Positions 44,127-53,138 of a stretch of 64,000 nucleotides of DNA are shown here, one piece after another. The stretch's first letter is position 1. The number at the start of each line of letters is the position of its first letter. Under the pieces are notes generated by a model. That model was not told the origin of the DNA and made no database searches. It worked only from the letters and a program-made list of their open reading frames with translations. The position numbers were made by a program, and so were the translations under genes. Location of the stretch: contig JAJCXN010000051.1 in the NCBI GenBank assembly GCA_029263415.1, positions 124,001 through 188,000 on the forward strand. Reading direction: 5' to 3'. This DNA comes from Acidobacteriota bacterium (lineage in GTDB: Bacteria > Acidobacteriota > Thermoanaerobaculia > Multivoradales > Multivoraceae).

Positions 44127-45566
44127 TCACCGACGCCAGAAAGAGCGCGTAAGCAGCGAAGCAATGGCCAAGATCTCAAGCCTACCCAGCAGCATGAGAC
44201 CGACCAGCACCAGTTTGTCGAACGAACTGAATGCCGCATAGTTTTGTTCGGGACCCACACCGCCAAGGCCAGGCCCAACGTTGCCGAGAGTAGCGAGCGC
44301 GGCGGTCGACGCTGTGACCAAATCCGTGCCGCCGCCCGCTAGCAGCAACGTGCCGGTGATCAAGAACACGAAGAACAGCAGCAAGAAGGCGGTCGTACTG
44401 CCGACCACCGACTCCGCTATCACTCGACCGCGCATGCTCACAGGGATCACCGCCTCCGGCTTGAACGAGAGTTTCACCTCGCGCAGAACCGTCTTGAATG
44501 CCAGATAGATTCGCGACACCTTGATGCCACCGGCAGTCGAGCCTGCGCAGCCACCAACCATCATTACCAACAGCAGGATTCCGCGCGCACCCGCTGGCCA
44601 GCCATCGAAGTCGACACTAGAGAAGCCGGTCGTGGTCATCAGCGACGCCGTTTGAAACACCGAATCCAGCAAGGCCTTAAGAGGCGGAACGCCTTGGCTA
44701 TCGACTAACAGAATCGCGATCAGCAATGCCGCTGCGCCCAGCATCACAACATAGGCCGAGAACTCTCGGTCCTGCCACCATCTGAAGCGCTTGAAGCGCA
44801 GACCGTAAATCAGTGAGAAATTGACCCCTCCGATTACCATGAACACAATGATGATGATCTGCGCCAACGGCGCTAACCCCGCAGCGCTATCGGCCCTGGG
44901 CGAGAAGCCACCGGTCGACACGGTGGACAAGGAGTGAGTCAACGCCTCAAAGAACGACAAGCCCGCCAACTTCAACAGCACCGTTTCTGCCACCGTCAGC
45001 ATCACATACAACTTAAACAACGCCGAAGCCGTTTCATGCACCCGCGCATGGAGTACTTCGGTTGTCGGCCCAGGCACTTCAAAGCGATAGAGCACTCGTG
45101 CATTCGAGCTCTGGCCTGAAAGCAGTGCTAAGAACACCACCACGATGCCCAACCCGCCCAACCATTGCGTCAAGCTGCGCCAAAACAAGATGCCGTAGCC
45201 AGCGCCTGGGATATCGAGCAAGACGCTCGCTCCAGTGGTGGTGAAACCGCTCGCCGACTCGAACAGCGCATCCACCGGCCCCACCAAGACGCCCGAAAAC
45301 AAGTAGGGAAGCGCGCCGATCACCGAGCCCATGCCCCAGCCCAGGACGACGATCAAGATCCCTTCGCGCCGGTAGAGGGTTGGATCGCGGTTGGGAATCG
45401 CCGCAAGCGCCAGGCCAACGGCAACAGCAATACCAGCTGACCACACGAAGGCCGATAGAACAGACGTCTCGTCGAACCAGAGACACCAAGCGATCGGCAG
45501 CAACTGAACGGAGCCGAGGAGCACTGCCAAGCGGCCAAGAAGATTGAAAACGGCCGAGAAGTTCAT
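44127..45566 (-). CDS. trkH: Trk potassium uptake transporter, TrkH
   Basis: A 479-residue membrane subunit with four repeated M-P-M units. Filter-like segments include FESASGFTTTGASVL, HSLSTVSTGGFSPR, QTASLMTTTGFSSVDFD and ATLGNVGPGLGGVGP. Each holds the glycine that lines the K+ pore, and MMVGGCAGSTAGGIKVSR is the conserved loop between. The ATG at 45566 is 27 bases after the TrkA stop, so the two are co-transcribed. TrkH imports K+ with TrkA as its cytosolic nucleotide-sensing gate. Confidence 0.95.
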   Translation of the reverse strand: MNFSAVFNLLGRLAVLLGSVQLLPIAWCLWFDETSVLSAFVWSAGIAVAVGLALAAIPNRDPTLYRREGILIVVLGWGMGSVIGALPYLFSGVLVGPVDALFESASGFTTTGASVLLDIPGAGYGILFWRSLTQWLGGLGIVVVFLALLSGQSSNARVLYRFEVPGPTTEVLHARVHETASALFKLYVMLTVAETVLLKLAGLSFFEALTHSLSTVSTGGFSPRADSAAGLAPLAQIIIIVFMVIGGVNFSLIYGLRFKRFRWWQDREFSAYVVMLGAAALLIAILLVDSQGVPPLKALLDSVFQTASLMTTTGFSSVDFDGWPAGARGILLLVMMVGGCAGSTAGGIKVSRIYLAFKTVLREVKLSFKPEAVIPVSMRGRVIAESVVGSTTAFLLLFFVFLITGTLLLAGGGTDLVTASTAALATLGNVGPGLGGVGPEQNYAAFSSFDKLVLVGLMLLGRLEILAIASLLTRSFWRR

Positions 45567-45593
45567 GGGATTGATCGTCTTCTAAAGAGAGCT

Positions 45594-46961
45594 CTAGGTG
45601 GTAGCCACCGACTCGGGGAACAACCGGTCCGCCTCGGGCAATTTCGATTCGTGGACAAACAGGAGCAACTCGTCGCCGAGAAGCAAACGGTCGCTACCGA
45701 CCGGAATCCATGCGCGCTCGCCGCGTTGAATGGCACCGACGATCAACCCTTGTGGCGCTGCGAGGTCACCCAGCGCAGTGTTGATTGCCGGACTGTCTTC
45801 ACTGACCTCGCGCTGGAGCAAGCGCAGGGCACCCCGGGCGAGCGAAGTGAGATTGGCCCGGTAGCCGTTCTCGATGTACTCACGAATGCGCTCGGCCGCG
45901 AGGAACCGAGGCGACACCGCGCGGAACGAACCTGCCTTGCGCCACAGTTCGCTGGTTTCAGAACGGCGCACCATCGCAATCACTTGGCCCGCGCCCAGTT
46001 CCTGAGCGACCAGGGCCGCCATTAGATTCGCCTCATCGTGACCCAGGGCAGCAACAAATGTGTCCGCCTCTGGCACACGGTGACTGCGCAAGAAGGCAAC
46101 GTTGGTGACATCGCCACACAAAACATCGGCCCTAGGAAACTCCTCCGCAACCAGACCAGCCTGGTCACGATTGCGCTCCAGAATCATGAGGTGTTTGACG
46201 TGGCCGGTCAACTCGCGCGCAACCGCGCGCCCCATGAGGCCGCCGCCCGCAACCACCACCACTCGGTCGGACTGTTTGGCGCAAGCAAACAGTCGCTCGA
46301 CCCTGTCGGCGCGATCGGAAGAGCACAGCACGATCGCCCGTCCCCCTGCCGCCGGCATTTGTTCGGGGTCTGGAATCGACAGCTCATGGCCCTGGTCAAG
46401 GTAGCCGACGACGCGCGTGCCCGGCGGCAGCTTCGCCTTGCGCAAAGAACGCTGAGTGATCGCAGAACCCTCTTGGATTGCGATTGTGCGCAGTTGAACC
46501 TGACCGTGCGCAAAGAAATCGATCTCTTGAGTGTCATAACCCAAGACCAAGTTCACGACGCGAATCGTCGCAAGGTGCTGCGGCGAGAGCAGCAAGTCGG
46601 CGCCGAAAAGTTGCTCGTACTCCGAGCGATAAACCGACAGCTCGTCGGCGTCCTCCAACCGGACTACACAACGACGAGCCCCCAAGTGTTTTGCGAACGC
46701 CGACGCCACCAGATTCACTTCTTCGGCATCAGCGGCAGCAATGAACAGCTCCGCTTGGCCAACACCGGCGGCCTTGAGGATCCGAATATCAGTGCCGTTG
46801 CCCACAAAGAAGGACACATCGAGTTCCTCCTCGTAGCGCTGGCGCAGCTCGGGATCGGTATCAACAATCGCCACTGGGCGCCCTCGATCAACCAGGGTGC
46901 GTGCCAAGTGATACCCAACCTCTCCACCGCCAAGGATGACGGTGCTTCCTACATTCTTCAT
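45594..46961 (-). CDS. trkA: Trk system regulatory subunit TrkA
   Basis: About 455 residues from the ATG at 46961, the usual TrkA length of about 458; the frame is open to 47108 but the extra 49 residues are not TrkA-like. The protein has two Rossmann/TrkA-N domains (VILGGGEVGYHLARTLVD and VVVAGGGLMGRAVARELTG) and two TrkA-C lobes. It binds NAD(H)/ATP and gates TrkH. First gene of a three-gene potassium operon, followed by trkH and the RCK channel. Confidence 0.95.
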   Translation of the reverse strand: MKNVGSTVILGGGEVGYHLARTLVDRGRPVAIVDTDPELRQRYEEELDVSFFVGNGTDIRILKAAGVGQAELFIAAADAEEVNLVASAFAKHLGARRCVVRLEDADELSVYRSEYEQLFGADLLLSPQHLATIRVVNLVLGYDTQEIDFFAHGQVQLRTIAIQEGSAITQRSLRKAKLPPGTRVVGYLDQGHELSIPDPEQMPAAGGRAIVLCSSDRADRVERLFACAKQSDRVVVVAGGGLMGRAVARELTGHVKHLMILERNRDQAGLVAEEFPRADVLCGDVTNVAFLRSHRVPEADTFVAALGHDEANLMAALVAQELGAGQVIAMVRRSETSELWRKAGSFRAVSPRFLAAERIREYIENGYRANLTSLARGALRLLQREVSEDSPAINTALGDLAAPQGLIVGAIQRGERAWIPVGSDRLLLGDELLLFVHESKLPEADRLFPESVATT

Positions 46962-47222
46962 AGGTGGCGTAGAAGCATTCAGCGACAGAAAACTGGTCGA
47001 AGCTCGAAACACCCACGCTAGGGGCCGTGCGCAAGACGCTGCGGCGCTATCGGAGGGTTCGGCAGAAGGAAGAGAGCTTGCGCTCGTCGTCTGACGAGCC
47101 CAGAACATCGATCATGACGCAAATCAACCCGCGGGTACATCCATTGCCTCGATTTGGTAAGAGCTTGAAGGGGCCTTGAGCCGCCACTCTGTGGAAACCG
47201 GACGGACTAGGATCAATCACAT

Positions 47223-48887
47223 ATGAAACACCGTTGGACATCGTGGCTACGCACGCTTGCCCTGCTAGCACCACTCTCGCTCTTGCCGTTGCAACTCGCC
47301 GCGCAAACGGCCACTTTCGATCTCGTCATCCGCAACGCCCGCGTGCTCGATGGCGCGGGCAACCCGTGGGTCAAAGCCGACGTCGCCATCGAGGGTGGTC
47401 GCTTCGCAAAGATCGGCCATGTCACCGCCGCCGGCAAGCGGGAGATCGACGCAGAAGGCCTGTACTTGTCGCCCGGCTGGATCGACATGATGGACCAATC
47501 CGGCGCGGTGCTACTAGTCAACGGCCTCGCCGAGAACAAGCTCCGCATGGGCGTGACCACCGCCATCGGTGGCGAAGGCGGCACGCCGCCGGCCGATGGC
47601 AAGCGTGAGTTGCAAGACGGCGCTAGCGACGTAGGCGCTTACTTCGCTCGACTACAACAAGGCGGCATCAGCATCAATTTCGGCAGCTACTTCAGCGCCA
47701 CTCAAGCGCGAATGGCTGTGCTCGGCAGCGACGCGCGTGCACCCAACACGGATGAACTCGCGCGCATGGCGAGCATCATGGGTGAGGCGATGGAGGCGGG
47801 CGCTTTGGGCATGACCACCGCGTTGATATATCCGCCCAGCTCGTACGCAACAACCGACGAACTGGTCGCACTTGCGACGGTGGTGGGTCGAGCTGGCGGC
47901 CTTTACGCAAGTCACATCCGGGGCGAAGGCAAAGAGCTAGTGCAGGCGGTGAGTGAAGCAATCGAGATTGGCGAGCGCGCGAGCTTGCCAGTTGAGATCT
48001 TTCACTTCAAAGCAGCTTACGAGCCCGGATGGGGCGTCTTGATTGACAAGGCCATCAGCCAAATCAACACAGCACGCGAGCGCGGTGTCGACGTCGCAGC
48101 AGACGTCTATCCGTACACCGCCGGCGGCACAGGACTGGAGGCAACCGTCCCGTCCTGGGCACACGAAGGCGGTTCAAATGCACTCAAGAAGCGGCTGCGT
48201 GATTCAAAAATCCGGGACCGATTGAAGCGAGAGGTGGAGACCGGCTCGCCCGGCTGGTGGAACATCATCGAAGCTGCCGGCGGCTGGGATCGCGTGGTGT
48301 TAGTCAACGCGCGTAATGAAAGCAACGCTTGGCTCGAGAACAAGTCGATCGCCGAGATCGCTCAACTCTCAAAGAAGCACCCGGCGGACGCAGCCTGGGA
48401 CCTGGTGCTCGAGGGTGAGGGCCGGGTGATGGGCATCTTCCACATGATGAGTGAAGCCGATATCTCCCGAGCGCTCGCTGAGCCGTGGGTGAGCATCGGT
48501 TCCGACGCGGGTGCTGCTTTGGGCAATGGCGAAGGGGATGGCCTTGGCCTACCGCACCCGCGCGCCTATGGAACTCATCCACGGGTGCTTGCGCACTTTG
48601 TGCGGGAACTCGGCGTGCTCAGTTTGGAGGAGGCCATCCGGCGCATGACCTCATGGCCCGCCAGCAGAATGGGGCTAATGGATCGCGGCTTGGTGCGCGA
48701 AGGCCTTTGGGCCGATGTGGTGTTGTTTGATCCTGAAACCATCACCGACCGGGCAACCTACGAGCAGCCAGAGCTTTACCCCACGGGAATCCACACGGTG
48801 ATCGTCAACGGCCAAGTGGTCATCGAGAACGATCGACACACCGGCAAACGACCGGGCAAGGTGCTCTACGGCAAAGGCCACCGATAG
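47223..48887 (+). CDS. Secreted D-aminoacylase-like amidohydrolase
   Basis: A 554-residue protein with a signal peptide (cleavage likely after LQLAAQ) and an amidohydrolase fold: small beta domain FDLVIRNARVLDGAGNPW, a barrel, and a C-terminal ADVVLFDPETITDRATY segment. Related N-acyl-D-amino-acid deacylases have an HxH after the first strand and a metal-bridging cysteine. Here those places read GWIDMMDQSG and GGEGG, so HxH is lost and Glu replaces Cys. The later ligands remain: histidines in YASHIRGEG and EIFHFKAAY and aspartate in IGSDAGAAL. It should be periplasmic and may act on D-amino-acid amides or a cyclic amide; substrate uncertain. Confidence 0.85.
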   Translation: MKHRWTSWLRTLALLAPLSLLPLQLAAQTATFDLVIRNARVLDGAGNPWVKADVAIEGGRFAKIGHVTAAGKREIDAEGLYLSPGWIDMMDQSGAVLLVNGLAENKLRMGVTTAIGGEGGTPPADGKRELQDGASDVGAYFARLQQGGISINFGSYFSATQARMAVLGSDARAPNTDELARMASIMGEAMEAGALGMTTALIYPPSSYATTDELVALATVVGRAGGLYASHIRGEGKELVQAVSEAIEIGERASLPVEIFHFKAAYEPGWGVLIDKAISQINTARERGVDVAADVYPYTAGGTGLEATVPSWAHEGGSNALKKRLRDSKIRDRLKREVETGSPGWWNIIEAAGGWDRVVLVNARNESNAWLENKSIAEIAQLSKKHPADAAWDLVLEGEGRVMGIFHMMSEADISRALAEPWVSIGSDAGAALGNGEGDGLGLPHPRAYGTHPRVLAHFVRELGVLSLEEAIRRMTSWPASRMGLMDRGLVREGLWADVVLFDPETITDRATYEQPELYPTGIHTVIVNGQVVIENDRHTGKRPGKVLYGKGHR

Positions 48888-48924
48888 CGTTCAAACCCAC
48901 CCACGTGCATCGATGAAACGGCAT

Positions 48925-49713
48925 CTACGTTGGCCGATGGGCAACGAACATCTCGTGCACATTGGCCTCGACCTCCGAGTGCTCCAGCGGCACCGCTTTG
49001 ACCTCGAATCCCGTTCCTTCGAGCACCTCTAGCCATTGCGAGCGCGCGAACAGTCCCTCGATGTGCCGGTCGTGCACAACGGTGACTGAGCCGTCGCGTT
49101 CGCGCACCATGTAGGCGTAGTCGGTGACGTACTGATCATCGGTCGGATCAGGATCCCAGCACCACGAGAGGTAGCGCAGCCCTCGCGGGCAAACCTCGCC
49201 TTCTTTGAGGCCACCTTCAGCGAGTTGCTCGTCGTGGCCACCTTGCTCGCTGCACGAACCGGGAAAGGTCTCCTTTAGGTAGTCCGGAGCGAACAGAGCC
49301 GCGCCGCCCGGACGACAATGCACCCAAGCAGTGTCCGCTACTTGGCGCAGATCTTCACGGCTCTTCATGTAACAAATGGCGTCGTGAACAAACACCGCAT
49401 CGAAGGTGCGGCCCAGTCGCACCGTCCGCATGTCGCCTTGCAGGTGCTCGCACTCCGGGTTCAGCTCTCGGCTGACATCGAGCATGCTTTCGGAAAGATC
49501 GGTGAGCACCAGTTGCTCGAACCGACGCTTCATATAGACCGCGTTATTACCGCCACCCGAACCCAGTTCGAGCAGCTTCGGGGCGGGGCCGTCACAGGTC
49601 TCTTCGAGAAGAGTGGAGTAGATCCCCGCCTCCTCTTGGTAGTCCCCCGGGGAAGACATGAGCGGCCACCAAGGCGCGAGGTCTCCGTACAACTGATGCT
49701 CCTCGCTGCTCAC
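48925..49713 (-). CDS. Class I SAM-dependent methyltransferase
   Basis: A 262-residue methyltransferase. The SAM-binding motif I is KLLELGSGGGNNA, followed by acidic VLTDLSESML, GDMRTVRLGRTFDAVFVHDA and later FAPDYLKETFPG. The N-terminus (LYGDLAPWWPLMSSPGDYQE) is typical of the small-molecule subfamily. The GTG start has AAGGAGG just upstream. Substrate unknown. It is convergent with the amidohydrolase gene and divergent from the dehydratase gene. Confidence 0.9.
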   Translation of the reverse strand: MSSEEHQLYGDLAPWWPLMSSPGDYQEEAGIYSTLLEETCDGPAPKLLELGSGGGNNAVYMKRRFEQLVLTDLSESMLDVSRELNPECEHLQGDMRTVRLGRTFDAVFVHDAICYMKSREDLRQVADTAWVHCRPGGAALFAPDYLKETFPGSCSEQGGHDEQLAEGGLKEGEVCPRGLRYLSWCWDPDPTDDQYVTDYAYMVRERDGSVTVVHDRHIEGLFARSQWLEVLEGTGFEVKAVPLEHSEVEANVHEMFVAHRPT

Positions 49714-49810
49714 TGCTTCCTCCTTTGTGCTTCACCGCCGACCTTGGACACTTCCTCGAACTCTGCCATAACAGCCAAAGTTCCCAACGACTGACTATGC
49801 TTGAGGTCCG

Positions 49811-50794
49811 ATGACCGTTTCTCTCCCGGCACCCACCGACCAAGACATCGACGCCGCCCAACAGCGGATCGCTGGCTTTGTGAACCGCACCCCTTTGGTG
49901 CCGCTCACCTTGCGCGACTGCCCGGCCGGGATCTATCTCAAGCTCGAAAACCTGCAGCCTTTCGGCTCCTTCAAAATTCGCGCTGCGACCAACGCTCTTC
50001 GCGCCTTGCCGCGAGCTGAAACGGCACGCGGCATCGTCACCGCGAGCGCCGGCAACTTTGCACAGGGTCTCGCCGCAGCAGCTGGGCAGCTCGGCGTTCC
50101 GTGCACCGTCATCGTTCCCGACACCGCGGCCGTCAGCAAGATTGGAGCGCTCAGAGGTCTCGGCGCGCAGATCGAGCAAGTTCCGTTCGAGGCATGGTGG
50201 CATGTGCTCAGCACTCGGCAGGTTCCCGGCCACCACGGTCACTTCGTGCATCCGGTGGCCGAGCGGGAGGTCATCGCTGGCAACGCGACCATCGGGGTCG
50301 AGATTCTGGAGGATCTGCCGGACGTTGACGCAGTGCTCCTGCCGGTCGGTGGTGGTGGTCTAGCAGCTGGCATTGGTTCGCTGATCAAGGCCCGTCGGCC
50401 GCAGACGCACATCATCGCAGCAGAGACCGAGGCTGCAGGACAGATGGGTGCGGCACTCGCCGCCGGTGGTCCAGTCGATGTTGAGTACCAGAAGACCTTC
50501 ATTGACGGCGCGGGCGGCACCTCGGTCCTCGCTGAGATGTGGCCGCTGCTGCGCGACGTTATCGACCAAGCGGTGAGCTCGAGCATTGCTGAAGTCATCG
50601 ACGCCGTGCGTCGCCTTGCGACCGAGCAGTCGCTCATCGCCGAAGGTGCTGGCGCCACGCCGGTTGCAGCTGCGCTTGCCGGACGCGGTCACCGCAAAGG
50701 GCGCAAAACGGTGTGCGTCGTCTCAGGCGGCAATCTTGATCCGCAGATCTTGGCCGCGATCCTCGAGCGACGGCCCTTGCCATCGAGCAACTGA
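49811..50794 (+). CDS. Threonine/serine dehydratase-family PLP enzyme
   Basis: A 327-residue fold-type II PLP enzyme. The cofactor lysine lies in LENLQPFGSFKIRAATNAL, the asparagine-containing substrate loop in TASAGNFAQGLA, and the phosphate-binding glycine loop in LLPVGGGGLAAGIGS. There is no C-terminal ACT regulatory domain, so it is the catabolic or serine-racemase-like short form that deaminates L-threonine/serine to 2-oxoacids. AGGT lies a few bases before the ATG. No neighbour defines its pathway. Confidence 0.92.
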   Translation: MTVSLPAPTDQDIDAAQQRIAGFVNRTPLVPLTLRDCPAGIYLKLENLQPFGSFKIRAATNALRALPRAETARGIVTASAGNFAQGLAAAAGQLGVPCTVIVPDTAAVSKIGALRGLGAQIEQVPFEAWWHVLSTRQVPGHHGHFVHPVAEREVIAGNATIGVEILEDLPDVDAVLLPVGGGGLAAGIGSLIKARRPQTHIIAAETEAAGQMGAALAAGGPVDVEYQKTFIDGAGGTSVLAEMWPLLRDVIDQAVSSSIAEVIDAVRRLATEQSLIAEGAGATPVAAALAGRGHRKGRKTVCVVSGGNLDPQILAAILERRPLPSSN

Positions 50795-50870
50795 TTCAAG
50801 CCTCCGCTGTAGAGTCTCACTCTCCGCTGCTGAGGTGCGCCCGTGGTTCCGAGCACACCTGCGTTGCCTG

Positions 50871-50921
50871 GCACGCAGCTGCTCCGGGCACAGGGACTCC
50901 TCGCACAGGGACTCCTGGCAC
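50871..50921. repeat. 15-base tandem repeat upstream of the MBL hydrolase gene
   Basis: GCACAGGGACTCCT plus one variable base occurs at 50888-50902 and 50903-50917, flanked by degenerate copies at 50871 and 50918 that begin GCACGC. The repeat is intergenic, 40-90 bases upstream of the hydrolase ATG, within its likely promoter. Confidence 0.75.
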
Positions 50922-50958
50922 GCCGTGCCAACTCACTCAACAAGGGAACAACTTCCAC

Positions 50959-51954
50959 ATGCGCACGCTATTTTTGGCTATCAGTCTGGCCGCTCTTACG
51001 CTGCCCGCGCTCGCCCAACCGGGCGCGGCACCACCTGATGTGCTCACTGACGACGCACTGCGCGCCTTTGTTTGTGGCTCAGCCTCGCCGCTCGGCGCTG
51101 ATCCCACCCGCGAGCAAGCCTGCATTGCGGTGATGGCTGGCGAGCGCATCTTCTTGGTCGACACCGGTGCAGGATCGAACAAGAACCTCGCACTCGCGCG
51201 CTTGCCCCTCGAACACCTCAAGGGGGTCTTGCTGACCCATTTCCACTCAGATCACATCGGCGCCTTGCCCGACATCAACATGAACTCTTGGACCTCTGGC
51301 AGAGCCGAGCCCTTGACCGTCATGGGGCCCACCGGTGTCGAGCGTGTGGTCGGCGGGTTCAACACCGCCTACTCGTTCGACCGGGCCTACCGCACCGCCC
51401 ACCACGGCGCAGAACTGTTGCCCGTGGAGACCGGTCCGATGGTCGCCAAGACGATTGTGCCAGGAACAATCTATGACCAGAACGGCCTGACCATCACCGC
51501 CTTCAAGGTCGATCACCCGCCAATCGAGCCGGCCTTCGGCTATCGCTTCGATTTCGGTGGGCGCTCCATCGTGGTCTCAGGCGACACCAACCGCACACAA
51601 ACCCTCGAGACCGCGGCTAAGGGCGCCGACCTCTTGTTTCACGACACCATGGCTCTAGGGGTGCTGCAGCAATTGCAGCGCATGATGGCAGCCTCAAACC
51701 CGCGAGCGGCCAAGTTTGTCGCCGACGTGCAGACCTACCATGCGGCTGCCCCAGATGTTGTCGCGCTGGCCCAAGCTGCGGGTGTCAGGAAGGTCGTCTT
51801 CTACCACCTGATTCCCAACCCAGTGAACCCGATGGTGGCAAACGCATTCAACAGCGTACTGCCTGCCAACGGAGTCATCGCGACCGACGGCATGTTGTTC
51901 ACCCTGCCGATCAACAGCGAAGTGGTCGAACAAACGCAGCTGCTCCAACGATAG
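50959..51954 (+). CDS. Secreted MBL-fold metallo-hydrolase
   Basis: A 331-residue protein with a signal peptide (LFLAISLAALTLPALAQ). The metal-binding HxHxDH motif is THFHSDHIG, with further ligands in VSGDTNRTQ and the C-terminal VVFYHLIPNP. The fold and arrangement match ribonuclease Z/arylsulfatase-like MBL hydrolases, here exported and so acting on a small ester or phosphodiester rather than tRNA. The ATG at 50959 follows AAGGG and a repeat-containing spacer. Substrate unknown. Confidence 0.9.
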   Translation: MRTLFLAISLAALTLPALAQPGAAPPDVLTDDALRAFVCGSASPLGADPTREQACIAVMAGERIFLVDTGAGSNKNLALARLPLEHLKGVLLTHFHSDHIGALPDINMNSWTSGRAEPLTVMGPTGVERVVGGFNTAYSFDRAYRTAHHGAELLPVETGPMVAKTIVPGTIYDQNGLTITAFKVDHPPIEPAFGYRFDFGGRSIVVSGDTNRTQTLETAAKGADLLFHDTMALGVLQQLQRMMAASNPRAAKFVADVQTYHAAAPDVVALAQAAGVRKVVFYHLIPNPVNPMVANAFNSVLPANGVIATDGMLFTLPINSEVVEQTQLLQR

Positions 51955-51963
51955 GGCCCCTTC

Positions 51964-51978
51964 TTTTTTGGGGGGGGG
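51964..51978. repeat. Adjacent T6 and G9 homopolymers
   Basis: Ten bases after the hydrolase stop the + strand has six T followed by nine G, preceded by GGGCCCC. The G run is the longest homopolymer noticed in the window and is prone to slippage or sequencing error. It may help end transcription; it is not a standard terminator. Confidence 0.8.
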
Positions 51979-52158
51979 TAGCACCTCCTCAAGCAAACAA
52001 GTCGAGCTGCGAGCCCACCGGCCACCGCGGGACGCGCCCGCCATGCAGGGGGAAGCTCGGCGCTGCCACCTGCTCTAAGCCATCTTCAGCATCATACGAG
52101 CAGCCAAGGCACGAACTTGTCAGCAGGCGGACCCAGCGATGGCAGCTATTCTCGGCCG

Positions 52159-53061
52159 ATGCAGAAGCACAACCCAAGTGAGACCGCCCTTAAGGTCGCC
52201 CATAGCGTCTTGACCTTGAGCCACACCGGCGACTGGAACGACCGGCTGCCACCAAGACTGAGACAGCTGACCGAAGAACTGATGATCGCCGCCAAGCTCA
52301 GGCGCTACACCCCAAGAGTGATTCAAACCGCCAGGAAATCTTGGATGGCCCGCATGTACCGCTGGAACGATCTTCTGCTGCCTGGCATGTTTCACGCTCT
52401 TGGCTACCGCAAGTGCTACATCAACGACACTGCACTGAAGGCGATCGCAGCCGGGGCGACACAAGTCGTGATCTTAGGGGCGGGGTTCGACACGCTTGCT
52501 ATGCGATTGGCCCCAGAGTTCGCGCAAGTTCACTTCTTCGAAGTCGATCATCCGGCAACAGCCAAAGCAAAACATGCCGCGATCACAGAACTCGGCCAGC
52601 CCGATAACGTTCACTTGCTCTCGGTCGATCTTGAGAGAACCAAGATCCCTCAAGCAATGGCCATGGACAAGCACTGGCAGTCGGCCGCCAAAACCTTGTT
52701 CATCGCAGAGGGCCTACTGATGTACCTGCGACACACAGACGTGCTCGACCTGTTTCAACAGGCCTCGTCGTGCGCAACCAAGGGCAGCCAGATCGTGTTC
52801 TCGCACTGCCTGCCGGCATGGGCGACCGGAACCGCCGGCACCGTCGGTCGCTTCATGGTGCGGACCGTGGGAGAGCCGATTCAATCCTGGGTCAACAGCG
52901 CCGACTTGCCCGAGTACCTCGACAGCACGCCTTGGACCGTCGTCTCCGGCGTTGACTCAGACAATCGCCACGGCATCGAGCGCTACGCGGTCGCAGAACT
53001 CCTTGAGGCGTCTTCGCATCGCCCAACTCACCCACCCCTTGGACGCGAGGGCTGGGCGTGA
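52159..53061 (+). CDS. SAM-dependent methyltransferase, LCMT/PPM1-like family
   Basis: About 300 residues from the ATG at 52159; the frame opens at a TTG at 52117 as well. The SAM site reads VVILGAGFDTLAMRLAPEF with the acidic VHFFEVDHPATAKAK, and FIAEGLLMYLRHTDVLDLFQ follows; this is the pattern of the TIGR00027 bacterial family related to leucine carboxyl methyltransferase. The N-terminal helical part (ETALKVAHSVLTL) also fits. Substrate unknown; in actinobacteria many paralogues act on small molecules. It stands alone on its strand. Confidence 0.9.
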   Translation: MQKHNPSETALKVAHSVLTLSHTGDWNDRLPPRLRQLTEELMIAAKLRRYTPRVIQTARKSWMARMYRWNDLLLPGMFHALGYRKCYINDTALKAIAAGATQVVILGAGFDTLAMRLAPEFAQVHFFEVDHPATAKAKHAAITELGQPDNVHLLSVDLERTKIPQAMAMDKHWQSAAKTLFIAEGLLMYLRHTDVLDLFQQASSCATKGSQIVFSHCLPAWATGTAGTVGRFMVRTVGEPIQSWVNSADLPEYLDSTPWTVVSGVDSDNRHGIERYAVAELLEASSHRPTHPPLGREGWA

Positions 53062-53068
53062 CGGCTAG

Positions 53069-53138
53069 GCGTTGACCTACGAGGTGTGACCTACGACGGT
53101 GCCCTTCGAAGTGCTGGCCTACGAGGCACTGACCTGCT
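53069..53138. repeat. Degenerate 15-16-base repeat after the LCMT-like gene
   Basis: Units built on GACCTACGAG/GGCCTACGAG recur four or five times with a period of roughly 15-16 bases, running from the stop of the methyltransferase gene into the end of the convergent DUF6151 gene. The copies are imperfect, so it may be an eroded minisatellite. Confidence 0.55.

Noticed and set aside
46962-47108. N-terminal extension of TrkA
   Set aside because: Family length and the Rossmann start both fit the ATG at 46961.
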